Assembly (NCBI GenBank): GCA_964023275.1
Contig: OZ029921.1
Location: forward strand, 13,149,806-13,213,805
Reading direction: 5' to 3'
Length of the DNA stretch: 64,000 nt
Source: Norana najaformis
Taxonomy: Eukaryota > Annelida > Clitellata > Crassiclitellata > Hormogastridae
Notes under the pieces: model-generated
What the model was told of the DNA's origin: nothing
What the model saw: the letters and a program-made list of their open reading frames with translations, nothing else
Database searches by the model: none
Part shown: positions 22,267 through 34,069 of the stretch, piece after piece
Numbering within the stretch: the stretch's first letter is position 1
Layout: each line of letters opens with the position of its first letter
Position numbers and translations under genes: made by a program

Positions 22267-24063
22267 ATGCAAAGAAATCGTCCCGACGCCTGGTCGAATC
22301 CGAAAAACAAGACTTGGTCCGTCGTACCTATCCAGAACGTCGACATTGGGATCAGGAAAGTCGTCTACGAAGACTCTGTCAGAAGAGAACCCTTCACGTC
22401 TATCAAGAAACCAGCTCAGTTCAGACCTGAAAACGACGCCATTTATCGGACGCTGGTCAGGACTAAAACAGATGCGACAGCCATGGAACGAAGCAAGAGC
22501 AGAATGAGAAGGACGCGCAGGCAAGCCGACGACGAGGCATCAGATGAGGCGAGGACTGACCCAGAATTAGAACATCGAGGAGTTCCGGGCAGAGAACAAC
22601 CGATTTACACCAATAAGATCCGCCTAGATCAGGTAAAATCCACCTCGCTGCGGAGGACGCCCGAGAACAATGTCAGCGAAGGCAACACTGAGGCCAGGCT
22701 TTTGAAGCTCGAAATTGGCGACCTCCTAGCTGAGCTCGAGCTGCTGCAAAATGAAAACGAAGGACTGACTAGGAGGCTGAAAGAAAGAGAGCGTAAGGAA
22801 AGGATTGGAGATGACGAAAAAAACCGCCTGAAGGACAGAATTAAAGAGCTCGAAAACTGGCAGACAAGGCTACAGTTGCAGCTGGACAGTCAGGCTGGTA
22901 AAGACGACGAAACCAGGAATCGCGCTCTCCAGTCAGAAATCAACAAGCTGCTCAGCGACCTCGACAGAAAATCGAAGCTTGTCGATCAACTGATGTCGGA
23001 CAACGAACGCCAGAAAGCGCTGAGCATTCCCGTTGAGAGGGAGAGAGATCTGCAGAGACAGCTCGACGAAATGTCTACCAACTCAGAGCTAAACTACCGA
23101 AAGCTGCAGGATGCGATGTATGAAATCGAGGTGATAAAGAGATCCCGAGTTCCGAGGGAAAGAGAAAAAGACCTCATGAATCAACTGGAAGAAGTTCACA
23201 AGACGCTGACGAACAAGGAACGGCTGATTGATGAAATGACGAGAGACAAGAGAGATCTCATTTTGGCCAAAGAGGAGGTAGAAAAACGACTCGAAGACCT
23301 CAAAGCACTAGCAAAAGAACTAGAAAGAAGCAACGTTGGACTCGAGGAGAGGAAAGCTTCATTGGAAGATGCCACCGTTGCCCTGAAGGTGGAAGCGGAA
23401 AGAATGCGAGTGGAGAAGGAAGAAAAGGAAAACGAGCGATTGAAGATACAGTTGAAATTCAATACTCTCGAAGAACGATCCAAGGGCGTCTTGGATATAA
23501 TCCGACCTCTCCAGGAACTGGTCCGAGAGCAGGACTCACACATCATCGACCTACAGCGCGAAGTGGATACAATGCGGCAAGCGATCAACGATTATCAGCG
23601 TGAGATGGGCAAACTGCGCGTGCTGGTCAGCGACGAAGAATCGACGAGAGACAAGTTTCAGGACATCGCCGTTGCCCATCGTAGACTACTGGACGAAAAC
23701 GGCCGTCTCCTTGCTCTGCTTGAGCGGCGCCAACTGATCGACGTGAGGTCTCTAAACGACCAGTCGCAGATGAAGGTCCGCCTCGAACAGGCGAGAAACA
23801 AACTCAAAGCCAGCCAGAACCGGATCGCTCAGCTTGAGGACTGGCTGGATGAGATCTACAACGACAAGCACTTCGACGTCGTCCTCAAAAACAGCACTGT
23901 CAATGGTGCCAGGGCGGCAGTACGCCGGTCGCTGTCCCCGCCGACCCTCGCCTTGCCCCTCGTATCCACCTACCGCAGTCTCGGTGAAACCCGGCGCCAG
24001 ATGGCCAAGAGGAAATTAGCAAGCCTCGACAACAAATTAGGATATCTGACGGATAGAATCTAG
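22267..24063 (+). CDS. single-exon coiled-coil protein, unknown function
   Basis: An in-frame TGA at 22,255 precedes the first ATG at 22,267, and the frame runs to TAG at 24,061, giving about 598 residues. Residues ~1-80 are polar with aromatic patches (TWSVVPIQNVDIGIRKVVYE); a basic cluster (SKSRMRRTRRQ) near 80-90 could be a nuclear signal. From ~145 to ~540 the protein is almost pure Glu/Lys/Arg/Leu heptad sequence, a long coiled coil, with two related segments, PVERERDLQRQLDEM and VPREREKDLMNQLEEV. The tail has SLSPPTLALPLV and a basic end. Its base composition is clearly more GC-rich than the flanks. There is no signal peptide or membrane segment. I do not recognise the family; generic similarity to filament or cilium-type coiled coils would be expected. 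It may be an intronless host gene or retrogene; no poly(A) tract or TSD was seen. Confidence 0.8.
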   Translation: MQRNRPDAWSNPKNKTWSVVPIQNVDIGIRKVVYEDSVRREPFTSIKKPAQFRPENDAIYRTLVRTKTDATAMERSKSRMRRTRRQADDEASDEARTDPELEHRGVPGREQPIYTNKIRLDQVKSTSLRRTPENNVSEGNTEARLLKLEIGDLLAELELLQNENEGLTRRLKERERKERIGDDEKNRLKDRIKELENWQTRLQLQLDSQAGKDDETRNRALQSEINKLLSDLDRKSKLVDQLMSDNERQKALSIPVERERDLQRQLDEMSTNSELNYRKLQDAMYEIEVIKRSRVPREREKDLMNQLEEVHKTLTNKERLIDEMTRDKRDLILAKEEVEKRLEDLKALAKELERSNVGLEERKASLEDATVALKVEAERMRVEKEEKENERLKIQLKFNTLEERSKGVLDIIRPLQELVREQDSHIIDLQREVDTMRQAINDYQREMGKLRVLVSDEESTRDKFQDIAVAHRRLLDENGRLLALLERRQLIDVRSLNDQSQMKVRLEQARNKLKASQNRIAQLEDWLDEIYNDKHFDVVLKNSTVNGARAAVRRSLSPPTLALPLVSTYRSLGETRRQMAKRKLASLDNKLGYLTDRI

Positions 24064-25179
24064 CCTCGCAGATTACGAGTCATACAGTCACCACATAAAT
24101 ATTTTCAAATGCTTAATTTATTACTTGGAACAAAATTACCATAGGTATTTTATATATATATATGTATATATATAACTTATATAGGCCAATGCTTTATGTA
24201 AAGCCAGTTACAAACGGTATCTTCAATTGCCCATTACTCTCATTATTACCAATTGCTTTCCTGACTCTACAGTAAAGTGCATTCAAATCCACCAATGAAC
24301 TATACATAGTATACATATGTTTAGGCCTATATACCTGAAATGGAAAGTGTAATTTTTGGCATGGTGTAAGATTACAGTTTAGGTTAGAGGTGGCATAGTG
24401 GCATTGCTAATGCATGTGACAATTCAACGAACTGACACTGTTAAGGTACATGTTGTTTTGGTTTTAAATTCTGCTAGTGAAATTTCCTCTGAGCTAAAGC
24501 TTTCTATGGCGCCATTATATAATCAGCGGTCGTTTCAAGTGAAATCGTAATCAAACTCATAATCCATTGGAGAAGCCAAGTCAAATTCCTACAGGTCAGA
24601 GAAACCAGAAGTTTTTTACACTGAGATGCTCAAGCAAATTGACACAGACGAGTCTTGCTTATAATTGAATGAGATCAAAGAATTGACAGAACAGATAGAA
24701 CTAGGCTATGAATAGAATAAGCTGTGGACCAACTACCAATAATGCTCGAGAACTGAACACTGTCCTCGTATGAGAACAAGAGTCAGTGCCAATTGATTGA
24801 GTGCAACATTTTGTTGGTGTGACAAGTGAGCATGGAACAGAGATAGGTTGGCTGATTTAAATGTAGTATTTTGTGAACTATAACACAGATTTCAACCTGG
24901 ATTATTTGCTTGATGGGAAAACAGTGTAACAGTTTGTAGTTTTGTAGTTTGCGCAGAGAAGCTTAGTGATGCTGAAGAGAAGCGAGTTACAGAACGTAAA
25001 GTCTGCAGGAAATCAGTATACAGTATTAGCAAGATTAAACAGTATGAGGCAGAAAGATCCGATTCGAAGAATATCCTGAATGCGAAATTGAGCTGATTGC
25101 ATATGGCACCTACATGATTAGAAAATGACACCATCAAACAGGAGTGAGTCCGGTACAGAACCTTGTTGTCTGCTGCTTC
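24064..25179. other. non-coding stretch after the coiled-coil gene
   Basis: No further ORF recognised. It contains a short (TA)n microsatellite at 24,150-24,174 and repeat copy 2 at 24,550-24,665. I could not place a convincing AATAAA polyadenylation signal close to the stop at 24,061. Confidence 0.5.
24550..24665. repeat. interspersed repeat, copy 2 of 2
   Basis: Shares CATAATCCATTGGAGAAGCC and the following ~80 bases (to ACAGACGAGTCTTG) with 5,386-5,505. Same orientation in the window. Unclassified. Confidence 0.7.
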
Positions 25180-26060
25180 TGATATTCTGCACCATTCCCA
25201 TCTTTTCCACTCTCTCCATCCAGCACTGGTTTGGGGTTTCTGGTCCTGCCTTACATTGGTCTGCTACTTATCCATCGGTATATTTAAACAGTAATTATTC
25301 GTCTAGTGGTTTCTTGACATGCGGTGTTCTGCAGGAGTCCATGCTTGGTACTCTTTTGCTTATATTAACACCAAACCACTAGATACATTGCTCGACAATC
25401 ATTCACTGGGTTATAATTTCTATGATGATGATACTCAAATTTACATTTAATCTGACAGTGTGTCTTGTCACTTGTCTTTGCAGCTGTTGTCCAGTACCTT
25501 TGAGAAGGTGCAACCTTGGATGGTGGCTAATAAACTCCTCCTTAACCCAACAAAAACTGAATTTCTACTACTGGGCACTCCACAGCAATTTTAAAAGCTT
25601 CACTAGCTTAAATTCATAAAACTGGGTGACTCATTTGTTGAGCTGACTGATGCTGCTCATAACTTGCATGTTGTTTTTTTATTCTACTACGTCTCTCACT
25701 GACTACATAAATGGTATTTGTAAGTCGTCAAGCACATATGTTCACAACATACACAGAATTTGGTGTCATGGCCCCATGTCTTCAAGGATATCTCCGGCAA
25801 ATGCATTGGTCTCCATTCAACTTGATTACTTTAACTCACTTCATACCGCTATCACAAAGTCAAATATGCAGAAACTCAGAAGAATTCAGAACTTGTTGGC
25901 AAGAGCTATAACTAACATGTGAAAATATGAACATATAACCTCTGCACTTAAATCACTATATGCCTACTGGCTCCCTGTTCATCAAAGAATTTGTTTCCAG
26001 TTGCAGCTTATAGTTCATAAAACATTAAACTCTGGTCAATCAGTCCTCATTTGTCCAACT
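25180..26060 (+). mobile_element. CR1/L2-like LINE RT fragment (VELTDA subfamily)
   Basis: The plus strand shows, in shifting frames, a segment like GVSGPALHW (25,230), a LTCGVLQESMLGTLLLIL block matching the RT QG motif (25,315-25,370), a degenerate DDDTQIY (25,425), NKLLLNPTKTEF (25,530), GDSFVELTDA (25,625) and KLRRIQNLLARAIT (25,875). Stops and frameshifts are frequent. A related copy lies at 62.5-62.8 kb on the other strand. Confidence 0.85.
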
Positions 26061-26739
26061 TGCAGCAATTTTTTCATAATGCTACAGTAGGTGGAGTACT
26101 CAGACTTTAATTTGTGCTTAATTATAATAGCTATTTGCCTCACAGACTGGGTTCAAAATTCTACATCTTAAACATTTTAACTGATTTTCCATTACCTGGA
26201 GAACCATGTGGGTAAATGCCTAGGGACTTCAAGAATTTTACCACACACAGGAAAGTCTAACGAGTTCAAAAAGTTGGAATATAATCTTGGTATCTTATCA
26301 CCTTCATCCATTACTAGCATGTCTAGTAAGGTGTCTTTGTCATGCTGTCATGCATCAAATTTAAACAGTAAAATGCTAGTATGCTGAACTCATAATATGA
26401 CATATTTCCCTGCAACTATCAGTACAGCATCAGTATGATTACCAAGCTTGGGTCTGGCACAGCAACTACAGCTGTAGCAGAGTTACTGCTATAATGTACT
26501 GGTTGGTAAACAGCACTCTTAATGTGCTTAAAAAAGCACTTGATGCTGCATTATAGATTTTGTGGTGAACAGCCATTTCCCCGGCCTTTTCTAGATCAAT
26601 ACATTGACTTGTTATGCCATAAAGAAAGACAACAAAGCGCTCCAACACTGAGACCAGAAGCGCTTGGAGAAGTATTGGAAATGATGACCATGCAGACTTT
26701 CCCATACATTGCAGACTTCTTGTATACATTGTAGCAAGT
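26061..26739. other. unassigned stretch
   Basis: Overlapping plus and minus ORFs at about 26,466-26,734 are not recognisable. Nothing else seen. Confidence 0.4.
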
Positions 26740-27038
26740 GGACAGGTTGTTCACTAGCATTTGTCTCTGTCACCAAGCAATATAATTTGGTACTGGCATA
26801 AGTTAGCCCTTAGCCCGCCAGAGGTGCAATTTTGCGACATGGGAAAACATTCCGCGCGCCATAGGCGCAAATTTGAGACATCGTAGGTGGACTTACTAAT
26901 ACGGCTGGAAGTTAGGGAACCAGCGCTCGTCCTATGTAAATAAAAGCACCGTTAGATAGGGCGATAAATTGGCTACGATTTTCCCATTGGTTGTTTGTAC
27001 ACACGTGGGACGGTTGCAGAGATATTTGAGACGAAAGT

Positions 27039-27127
27039 CGACATCCGCCATTTGTAAATGCTATGCAACGCTGCATGTGACCTCCGGCTAGTGATATACA
27101 CTCCGGGATTACAAATGGCGGATGTCG
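27039..27127. repeat. 19-bp perfect inverted repeat in the piggyBac 5' region
   Basis: CGACATCCGCCATTTGTAA (27,039-27,057) and its exact reverse complement (27,109-27,127) are separated by 51 bases. It lies about 230 bp inside the left terminus, where piggyBac-type elements often have subterminal repeats recognised by transposase; that role is an inference. Confidence 0.85.
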
Positions 27128-27188
27128 ATGTGTGTGCATGAAATACATGAAATCGTATACTTTCAAAAAATCGTAGAAAATCGCCGGA

Positions 27189-28088
27189 TTGTTTGCGGAA
27201 GACGGGAATAGGCGCGTTGGAATATTCATGTGGAGAACTATCATCAGGTATAATATACGAATCGGAGTTGGTAGCAAAATATTCAGTCGTACCGCCTATG
27301 ACCGTCTGTACAAAGTCAGACCTGTGCTCACTCACCTCAATACCACCTGGAAATCTGCATACCATCCAAATTGTGAAGTAAGTGTGGACGAGAGTGTGGT
27401 TGCTTTCAAAGGTCGCACAAATCTGAGCGTATATAAACCAAACAAGTCACATAAATGGGGCCTAAACGCATGGGCTTTGTCAGATGCAAGTAACGGTTAT
27501 ATGTGGAACTTAGAAATGTACACTGGTCGGAAGCGGGAGGTGGAAGTTGGCATGACAGAGAAGGTCATTCTTAGCTTGTGCCAGCCCTTGTATAACACAG
27601 GACACCACTTGTACATGGACAACTACTTCAGCTCACCATCTCTGTTTCTTGAGCTGAAAACTAACCAACTGGGTGCTTGTGGAACACTGCGGACAAATCG
27701 AATGGGAGTGCCAGAAAAGATCAAGACAACCAAGTTGAAGAAAGAAGGTCCTGCTGTGGTAGAGAGAGATGGAGATGGTCTTCTTGACAGGAAGCAAGTG
27801 AACGTGATTTCATCTATTCACAATACTCTAATGTTTCGAAAAACTGCCCGCATGAAATCCACAACTGATCACAAGCGTGAAGTTGACAAGCCGGCTGCAA
27901 TAGAATTGTACAGTCGTTACATGCAAGGTGTTGACCGCTCTGATCAGCTCCTTTGGTACAATTTGAGCAGGCATCGACAGCAAAAGTGGTGGAAGAAGCT
28001 CTTTGTGTACCTTCTGGAGGTGTCTGTGGTTAACGCCAGCATCACTACGGTCTACATGCTAAAAATATTGTATCTTTTTCATTTATGA
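27189..28088 (+). pseudogene. piggyBac-like transposase core (DDE_Tnp_1_7), truncated
   Basis: The ~300-codon open frame starts without an ATG (first in-frame ATG near 27,228), so the N-terminus is lost. It shows the piggyBac signature in order: RLYKVRPVLTHLN, the first catalytic Asp in SVDESVVAFKGR, the second in YMDNYFSS and the third in MQGVDRSDQL, and the late motif RQQKWWKKLF. The C-terminal cysteine-rich DNA-binding domain normally following is absent; the frame ends at TATCTTTTTCATTTATGA. All three acidic residues are intact, but about 200 N-terminal residues are missing, so it is unlikely to be active. Confidence 0.92.
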
Positions 28089-28610
28089 AAATATTTTCAA
28101 AATTTCTTTTGGCTTTTGCCTGGTATTAATTTCTGCACAGTTTTTGTGCCGACATTTGATATGTTGTCACTGAAAATATTTTTCTATAGGGGCTTGAACA
28201 TGAAAAAAAGTAAAAAATTTGGGGTGGGGTAGAGTTTGGTTCAACTATGAGTACCCTCAAAATTTTTGTATCAAAAACTAGACGGATGGATAGAAAGAGG
28301 AGATAAAATGCTAAAGAATGATGTTAACCTCATGCCTGTAGGTCAAGAACTGGCTGAGATATCACAAGTTGAAAACTATTTTAATTATAGGGCGTTTTAC
28401 ACAAAAATATCTGGCGGAGGCCAGAATAAGGCCTAAAAATATCTGGCGGGCAAAGGGTTAGGAGGTCAATGGCAAGTCCTGTGATGCATTGGCCCTGCCA
28501 GCTCAAGGACTGAAGAGTGGGAAATAAGCACCTCACCTGAGTTACACATAGGAGATGGGAGCTTTACTTTGCCTTTGCATACAAGCAAAATACCGTATCA
28601 TAGCGGCAGA

Positions 28611-31600
28611 CTGCATGACAAGCTGGCAGGATAGGACACCTGTCGGGACTAAGGACTGCATATAAATTAATGAATTACAATCAAGGAAATATTTTTACCT
28701 GTGCTAAAACGAATCCAAAACACAGAGAAATACAGTTTTGAAAAAGGTTCATTGCCAGACAACAGTATCAATGTTAACAGTTCTAACAGCAATTTTTTCT
28801 GTGCCACAATTTCCTGCATGAGAAAAGTGCCAAATGACATACGTCAGCTTCCTCATGTCTGCAAGGTTCTGTTTCCTTCACATCTACATTACCAGCAGAA
28901 ATTCCAGCATCACCTCAACTCATAATCACATCTTACCTGGAGTGATCAAGTCATTTAAATTTCTGTGAGCTAGAAAACTGAACAACTGTCTTATTGTTTT
29001 TGTTAGTTTAGACTGTATATCATGCTCAAAGTCATCAATGGCATCTGCTTTGACAAAATAAACATCCCAATGGAGACCAGCTGAGGTTAACAATATGAAA
29101 TTGCTAACATGGCTACCTCTTGCAACTGGTTTAAAGGACTGTTCTTCTTGTCTACTAAAACTAACCATTTACTACATACCAGCAGTGGAACGTCATGTTC
29201 AGAAATTGTGAATGCTATATTGGGGGAACTCCAAGTACTGTGATGCAGTGTGGAAGTGAAACTTAGGCTGAAATCATGCGATGTCATTTACGGGCGGCGC
29301 CTAATGAATTATTCATTAATACAGTAATATTTATTAATAAATAAAAAACCAAACACACTGTAGCCCTGATGCCTCTCCTCTGACAGGCCCAGGACTAAAG
29401 GCTAATGTAAAGTCTGTTATAGCATCAGTGCTGTAAATATTTACTGTTCTATTGCTTAAGTAAGTTTAAGTAATAAAAATGAAGCAGACATTGAGAAAAT
29501 GATGAACACAAAGTAAGCAGTTGATAAAAAACATGACCACAAACAGCCAGAAGAACTTCGCATGTACAAACACCATAGAAATTTTTTATTTTGGTACTGG
29601 TCCAAGAATATTAAATGTTAATAAATTAACAAAGATAATTAGACCTCATGTCTGATTGCTGGATTTTAATGTAAATGCTGCCATGATCCTATCTTTGCAA
29701 CAACATTATATTTACATGGCGAAAACTATGTATCTTGAAATGAAAATGCTTTGATGGGATGATGACAGTTCAATGTTAAAAGATGACAAACGACATTCTA
29801 CTGACAGCATTAATGGATAATAAAACACAAACCAAGAAATCAAGGTTGCAAAGTCACCAAAATAATATGTACAAGTCTCTTGAGCTACACGTAACGTGCA
29901 ATTCATTGTCCCACCATGCAACCGATAAATGACATTGACCAAGCACTGGACTGTCCCTGTTTTTAACATTCAGCATAAAACTTTGAAAGCCACAAGATTG
30001 CACCAAAGATCTAGAATGCCATGACCCTCTTAGAGCTGATAGGTGTGTGCTTGTACGAAACAATGCAGCAGCTGACTTTTAATGCCTTGCCTCCAGGAAG
30101 CTACACAGGACAATCGGCAACGCTGGCCCACCAAACATGTCGATAAAACTTTCAACAATACAGCACACAACCATAATCCAGCAACAAAAAGCAGAAATAT
30201 TTCTTAAAAGTTTGTGTCTGTTGTGCTTTGACTGTCAGTGCAACAGGTTCTACAGTCACTTGCTAGCAGTTACCTAGCATAAACGCCCCAGTACAGCCTA
30301 GTCATGTACTAGCAGTAACCTGGCTAAACAGTTACCAGTGAGTAGCTAGAATCTTCTAACACATAAAACGTTAATATTACCATTGCACAAAATACTAAGC
30401 ATACTTGTAATAAAGGTATATGGTCATGAAATGATGCACTTAAGCCTCAAAACAAAGAGGTGCTACAACCAGACAGGGCTGTTGCTAAGTAGGACCACAC
30501 CACGCTCACCAGTAAACAGTGACATAAATTAGGGTAATTGTACCCTTCACCTATGCCAGCCACAAGTCCACAACTAACCTAGATACTCCAGTCTGAGCTC
30601 AGCTGCTGCATCCAACACATGACACCAGCAGCCCAGGCAGACTGATTTCCAAGGAAGTCTGTTTTTTGCCTTAAAATAATGTCTGGAATAATGTCAGGCA
30701 ATATTAATGTAGCCAGAAACAAAATGGTCTGGTATTAAATAGCAATCATTTTGGCCCTTAACTACATTGCAATACGGCCTGTAACAGTAGTTGGACAAAA
30801 TCTTCTGGCAGCAGAACACAGTGGAATTGTTTTCACACCAGACAGTTTATGTCATTGAGTTTCTAGCCAAACTTAGATAAATCCTACACTACTTTTAACA
30901 CTATCCAGAGTCTGCAATATTTTATTCGACAGCACTCAAATTGGTCATCCTCAGCTGCGAGAATAATATTAATATCTTTCCTTTGTGTCTATCTTTTCAG
31001 CACTGCAGATTATGTGCTGAGGTAATCCAAAATTTTTCAAAAGTTTCATACACAAGTTGCTCCTTTTAATAAGATGCACCTTCAGAAACCGTGACTTATA
31101 GTCAGGAAAATACATAGTTACATTATTTAACTGCTTAAAAAAAGATTAAGAATTCTATGTAACATGGAAAACAATTTGATGGCCTGGCAGAAGACAGTGC
31201 TAATGCAAGTCAACTGTTTTCAAAGATTTTCAGCTCAGAAGACATTGGCCTATCAAAACAAACTTACAAAAATAAAATAAATTTTTGTCGCATCTCACAA
31301 GTGAAAGTTATTGCAATAATTAATGCGGATCTTAAGTGCAGTTAACTAGGTGAGATAATTTACTTGAAAATAGTTTGTAAAGTTGGTAGCATAACTGTCA
31401 CTGATATGCAACAAAAATCCAAGCTAACTCCAAACTTAGCTGTTTATATCGTTTTCCCACAAGAACATCAGTCAGACATATTCAAAATCTCCACCAAGCT
31501 GCTGTAAAAAACTGGCATCAAATTATTTTAAAAACTTCTTATGCTACCGTTAATTAGTTTAGATTTTGTTTGAAATTTCTGAACGAAGTTATTGCATCAA

Positions 31601-32056
31601 TCCAGGGTTTTGTTTGGGTTTTAAAGGTAATGCATTACTTTACCAATCCATTTGTTATTATTAATTTAGGATATCTACAGCATTTAACTGTAAACTTCAG
31701 TTATAAACAAAACCTCGGCAATGATTTGAAAATTTCCAAATACATAGCACTGTTTTCCACTCATGTATCTAGCTGCCAACCCTTCTTACATGACTGCTTA
31801 GCACTATCTTCACAAAAAAGCAACAATATAGCAACAATGTGCACTGGTGATGTATGGAAAAATAACATGCTACATTTCCAACCAATCACCTTCAATCACC
31901 TGGAGATATAAAATATTTCACTGAGATGCATGCATCCATGTGGTCCAACAGTAACACTGCCTGATGAAATTAAATTATACTAATTAGATGATTGGCTGAC
32001 TTAATGTTTAGAGAAATGCTGGCACTCTGGTGAATAAGACTCTATATACTGTATCA
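28611..32056. other. long unassigned, low-coding stretch
   Basis: No gene supported. A plus ORF at 28,701-28,925 with KVPNDIRQLPHVCKV has a faint likeness to LINE C-termini. Minus ORFs at 28,926-29,168 and 29,087-29,287 are not recognised. It lies downstream of the membrane-protein gene that ends at 34,070 and may include its 3' UTR or be intergenic. Confidence 0.45.
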
Positions 32057-32573
32057 TCTCAAGTATAATGCGCACTCGTGCATAATGCACACCACAGGTT
32101 GCAAAATTTATCCTAAAATTTTATTGTAAAAATCTTAGTACCTATGTATAATGCACAGGTAAAGTTCCGTGTGCCCATCTAATAGTTATTGTACTTACTT
32201 ACTTGCAGCCTGACTGCTCTAGTACATATAATTATATCTATGGAATAAAATAAACATCTGATGACATGGCTTTCTTCTAATTTTTTTGTCAAAACTGTGC
32301 ACTCTGATTTAAAATTATTAAAATATTTTAAAATCTTATGTTATAAAATTAGCCTACTAAATGTGTTAAATAAATTAAACCAATAAAATATAAGGTAATT
32401 TAGCCAGTGTAAATTTTTGTTGCCTTTGGTTAGTGCAAAAGCGGTCTTCCCACATTATCGGTGTTTGCCTACATCTAAGAAACATCCAAGAACTTCTTTG
32501 TTCCTATGTACAATGCGCACTCAAGCTTTTGCGCATTTTTTTCGGAAAAGAGTGTATTATACCCGAGACAATA
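32057..32573. mobile_element. putative non-autonomous DNA transposon with GTATAATGCGCAC ends
   Basis: The left end has TCTCAAGTATAATGCGCACT at about 32,057; the right end, read on the minus strand, has TCTCGGGTATAATACAC at about 32,573. Subterminal copies of the motif follow on both sides (TATGTATAATGCAC near 32,142; TGAGTGCGCATTGTACATAG near 32,510, minus). These inverted imperfect ends with internal GCGCA motifs fit a small DNA transposon. No transposase is present. Exact ends and TSD are not resolved. Confidence 0.55.
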
Positions 32574-34069
32574 GGGTATATATAAATAATATATAATACA
32601 AGACAGAGAGGATGGGAGGAAAGAGAAAGGGAGAAGCAGGGAAAGAAGAGATTGGGAAGAGATTGGAGAAATGAGAATCAGAAACAAGAGTGAGAAACGA
32701 GCAGAGAGTGAGAGAAAGAAATGGGAGCAGCAGAGGATTTTTGATTTTCCCAAGATGCAAAATTTTGACAAACTAGCACGCAAATGCTCTATGATCGACA
32801 GGCTAGTTTATTATAACATAGTTACCAGTGATGCAAAGCTATTGTGACAAATATTTAAAGTTTAGCACTACCTTTTGTCAGACCACTTATTTCAGCTGAA
32901 ACCACTGATAAATAGCAAACCATGTAAAGGTGGCACACACAAATGCCAATATCACCACATCCACTGACCAAATCGGAGGTTGGAGTTAAAACATACTTTA
33001 ACAGTGACTCAAGTAAGTGACAGTTGCTTTTTGCCACTTACTCCCTGGTCACATTAGTACAAAATACTACCTGGTGACAGAGGCAACCATTCAACACATG
33101 TCATTGCTAAAAAAATGCCCCAGAACTGCATCAAAACACAAGCACAAGTGCAGCATAAATATGGCTGAAATAATAAGGCTAAAAAAGACATACAGCAGAC
33201 CAAACAGTGCTGAAACAAGTCATCTCTTTCAGTTCTGTTTCATTTCTGTGATGTTCTTTTTCCAAGCTTCTGACCATCTGCGATTTCTCACCTTCATGAT
33301 TCCAGGACCATGATTAAAACATGAACATCATCATAACTGCAAACCATAGGAAATCAGATAGGAACGATTGTAATTGTTTCTGCTAAAACTATCTTATAAA
33401 CTATACTACCACCACTGAAAGAAACCCAGCCTTAATAAAAAAGCCTCTTCACAATCCCTGTTCCAATACCTCAGTGGTTAACACAGATTAAACATCCCAG
33501 ACCTGATTTTGGAAGACTTCCAGATTCCTGACCAAAGAGGAGTTTTAGAACGAAGTCGTTAAATTAGTCCTTACTGAACAGCACTGTGATGAAGGCTAAT
33601 TTAACAATATGCCATTTCCCCAATACATTAGACTCCATTTTCTCTCTCCACTGCCAGTTGTTTTACTCAAAGTATGGTGTATAAATACAATTCAGGTCAT
33701 CTCTGCTGTTTCCAGCTTTTTTCTTTCACCTGCTTGACTCTGCTTCATTTAAACTCCAAGATTTCATGTCATACAGACTGAACAGGCTAGGATGTTGGTG
33801 GTCATCATCTCAATTCCAAATAGAATGATGATGGAAAACAGTTATTAAACCATGTTTTATCTGGGGTAGCTGCAATGGGATTTGTTTCAAGATTTTTAGT
33901 CAGACCTAGATACTACACCTATCTATCTCTAGCTTGTTAATTTACAGCACTGAGCAAGCAGCAAGAAACCAAATGAAATGCAACTAGTCAGCCAAATTAA
34001 GCACATACACATACAGAAATTAATACTAACAATGAATGAGAAATGGAAAAAAGAAAACATCAGTATGAT
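32574..34069. other. non-coding, probably 3' flank of the membrane-protein gene
   Basis: No ORF recognised. It contains a purine-rich low-complexity tract at 32,600-32,740 (mostly GAGA/GGGA). On the minus strand it follows directly after the stop codon at 34,070, so its right part may be 3' UTR. Confidence 0.5.

Larger units (their letters stand above)
26807..28457 (+). mobile_element. complete piggyBac-like element, internally deleted
   Basis: Termini are CCCTTAGCCCGCCAGA at 26,807-26,822 and TCTGGCGGGCAAAGGG at 28,442-28,457; as inverted repeats they agree at 15 of 16 positions. Each is flanked by TTAG (26,803-26,806 and 28,458-28,461), close to the canonical TTAA of piggyBac. The element is 1,651 bp, shorter than autonomous piggyBac elements (about 2.5 kb). 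It encodes only the central transposase core. The 3' non-coding part contains the AGATAAAATGCTAAAGAATG module shared by other copies at 35-36, 48 and 50 kb. Confidence 0.92.
26740..28610. repeat. SINE-like repeat, copy 1, interrupted by piggyBac element
   Basis: The outer parts, 26,740-26,806 and 28,462-28,610, match a continuous repeat at 44,515-44,790: GTCACCA.GCA.TATAATTTGGTA, then GCATAAG, then (after the insertion) GGCAAGTCCTG and C.GCTCAAGG, ending in a TTTACTTT-type tail. Parts resemble the TGACCCTGGGCAAGT and GGTACCGGCA motifs of widespread metazoan SINEs, but I see no clear tRNA-like promoter head. Confidence 0.65.

Noticed and set aside
23196..23588. Minus-strand Ser/Arg-rich ORF within the coiled-coil gene
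   Set aside because: Antisense of Glu/Lys/Leu heptads gives Ser/Phe/Leu strings; no independent evidence.
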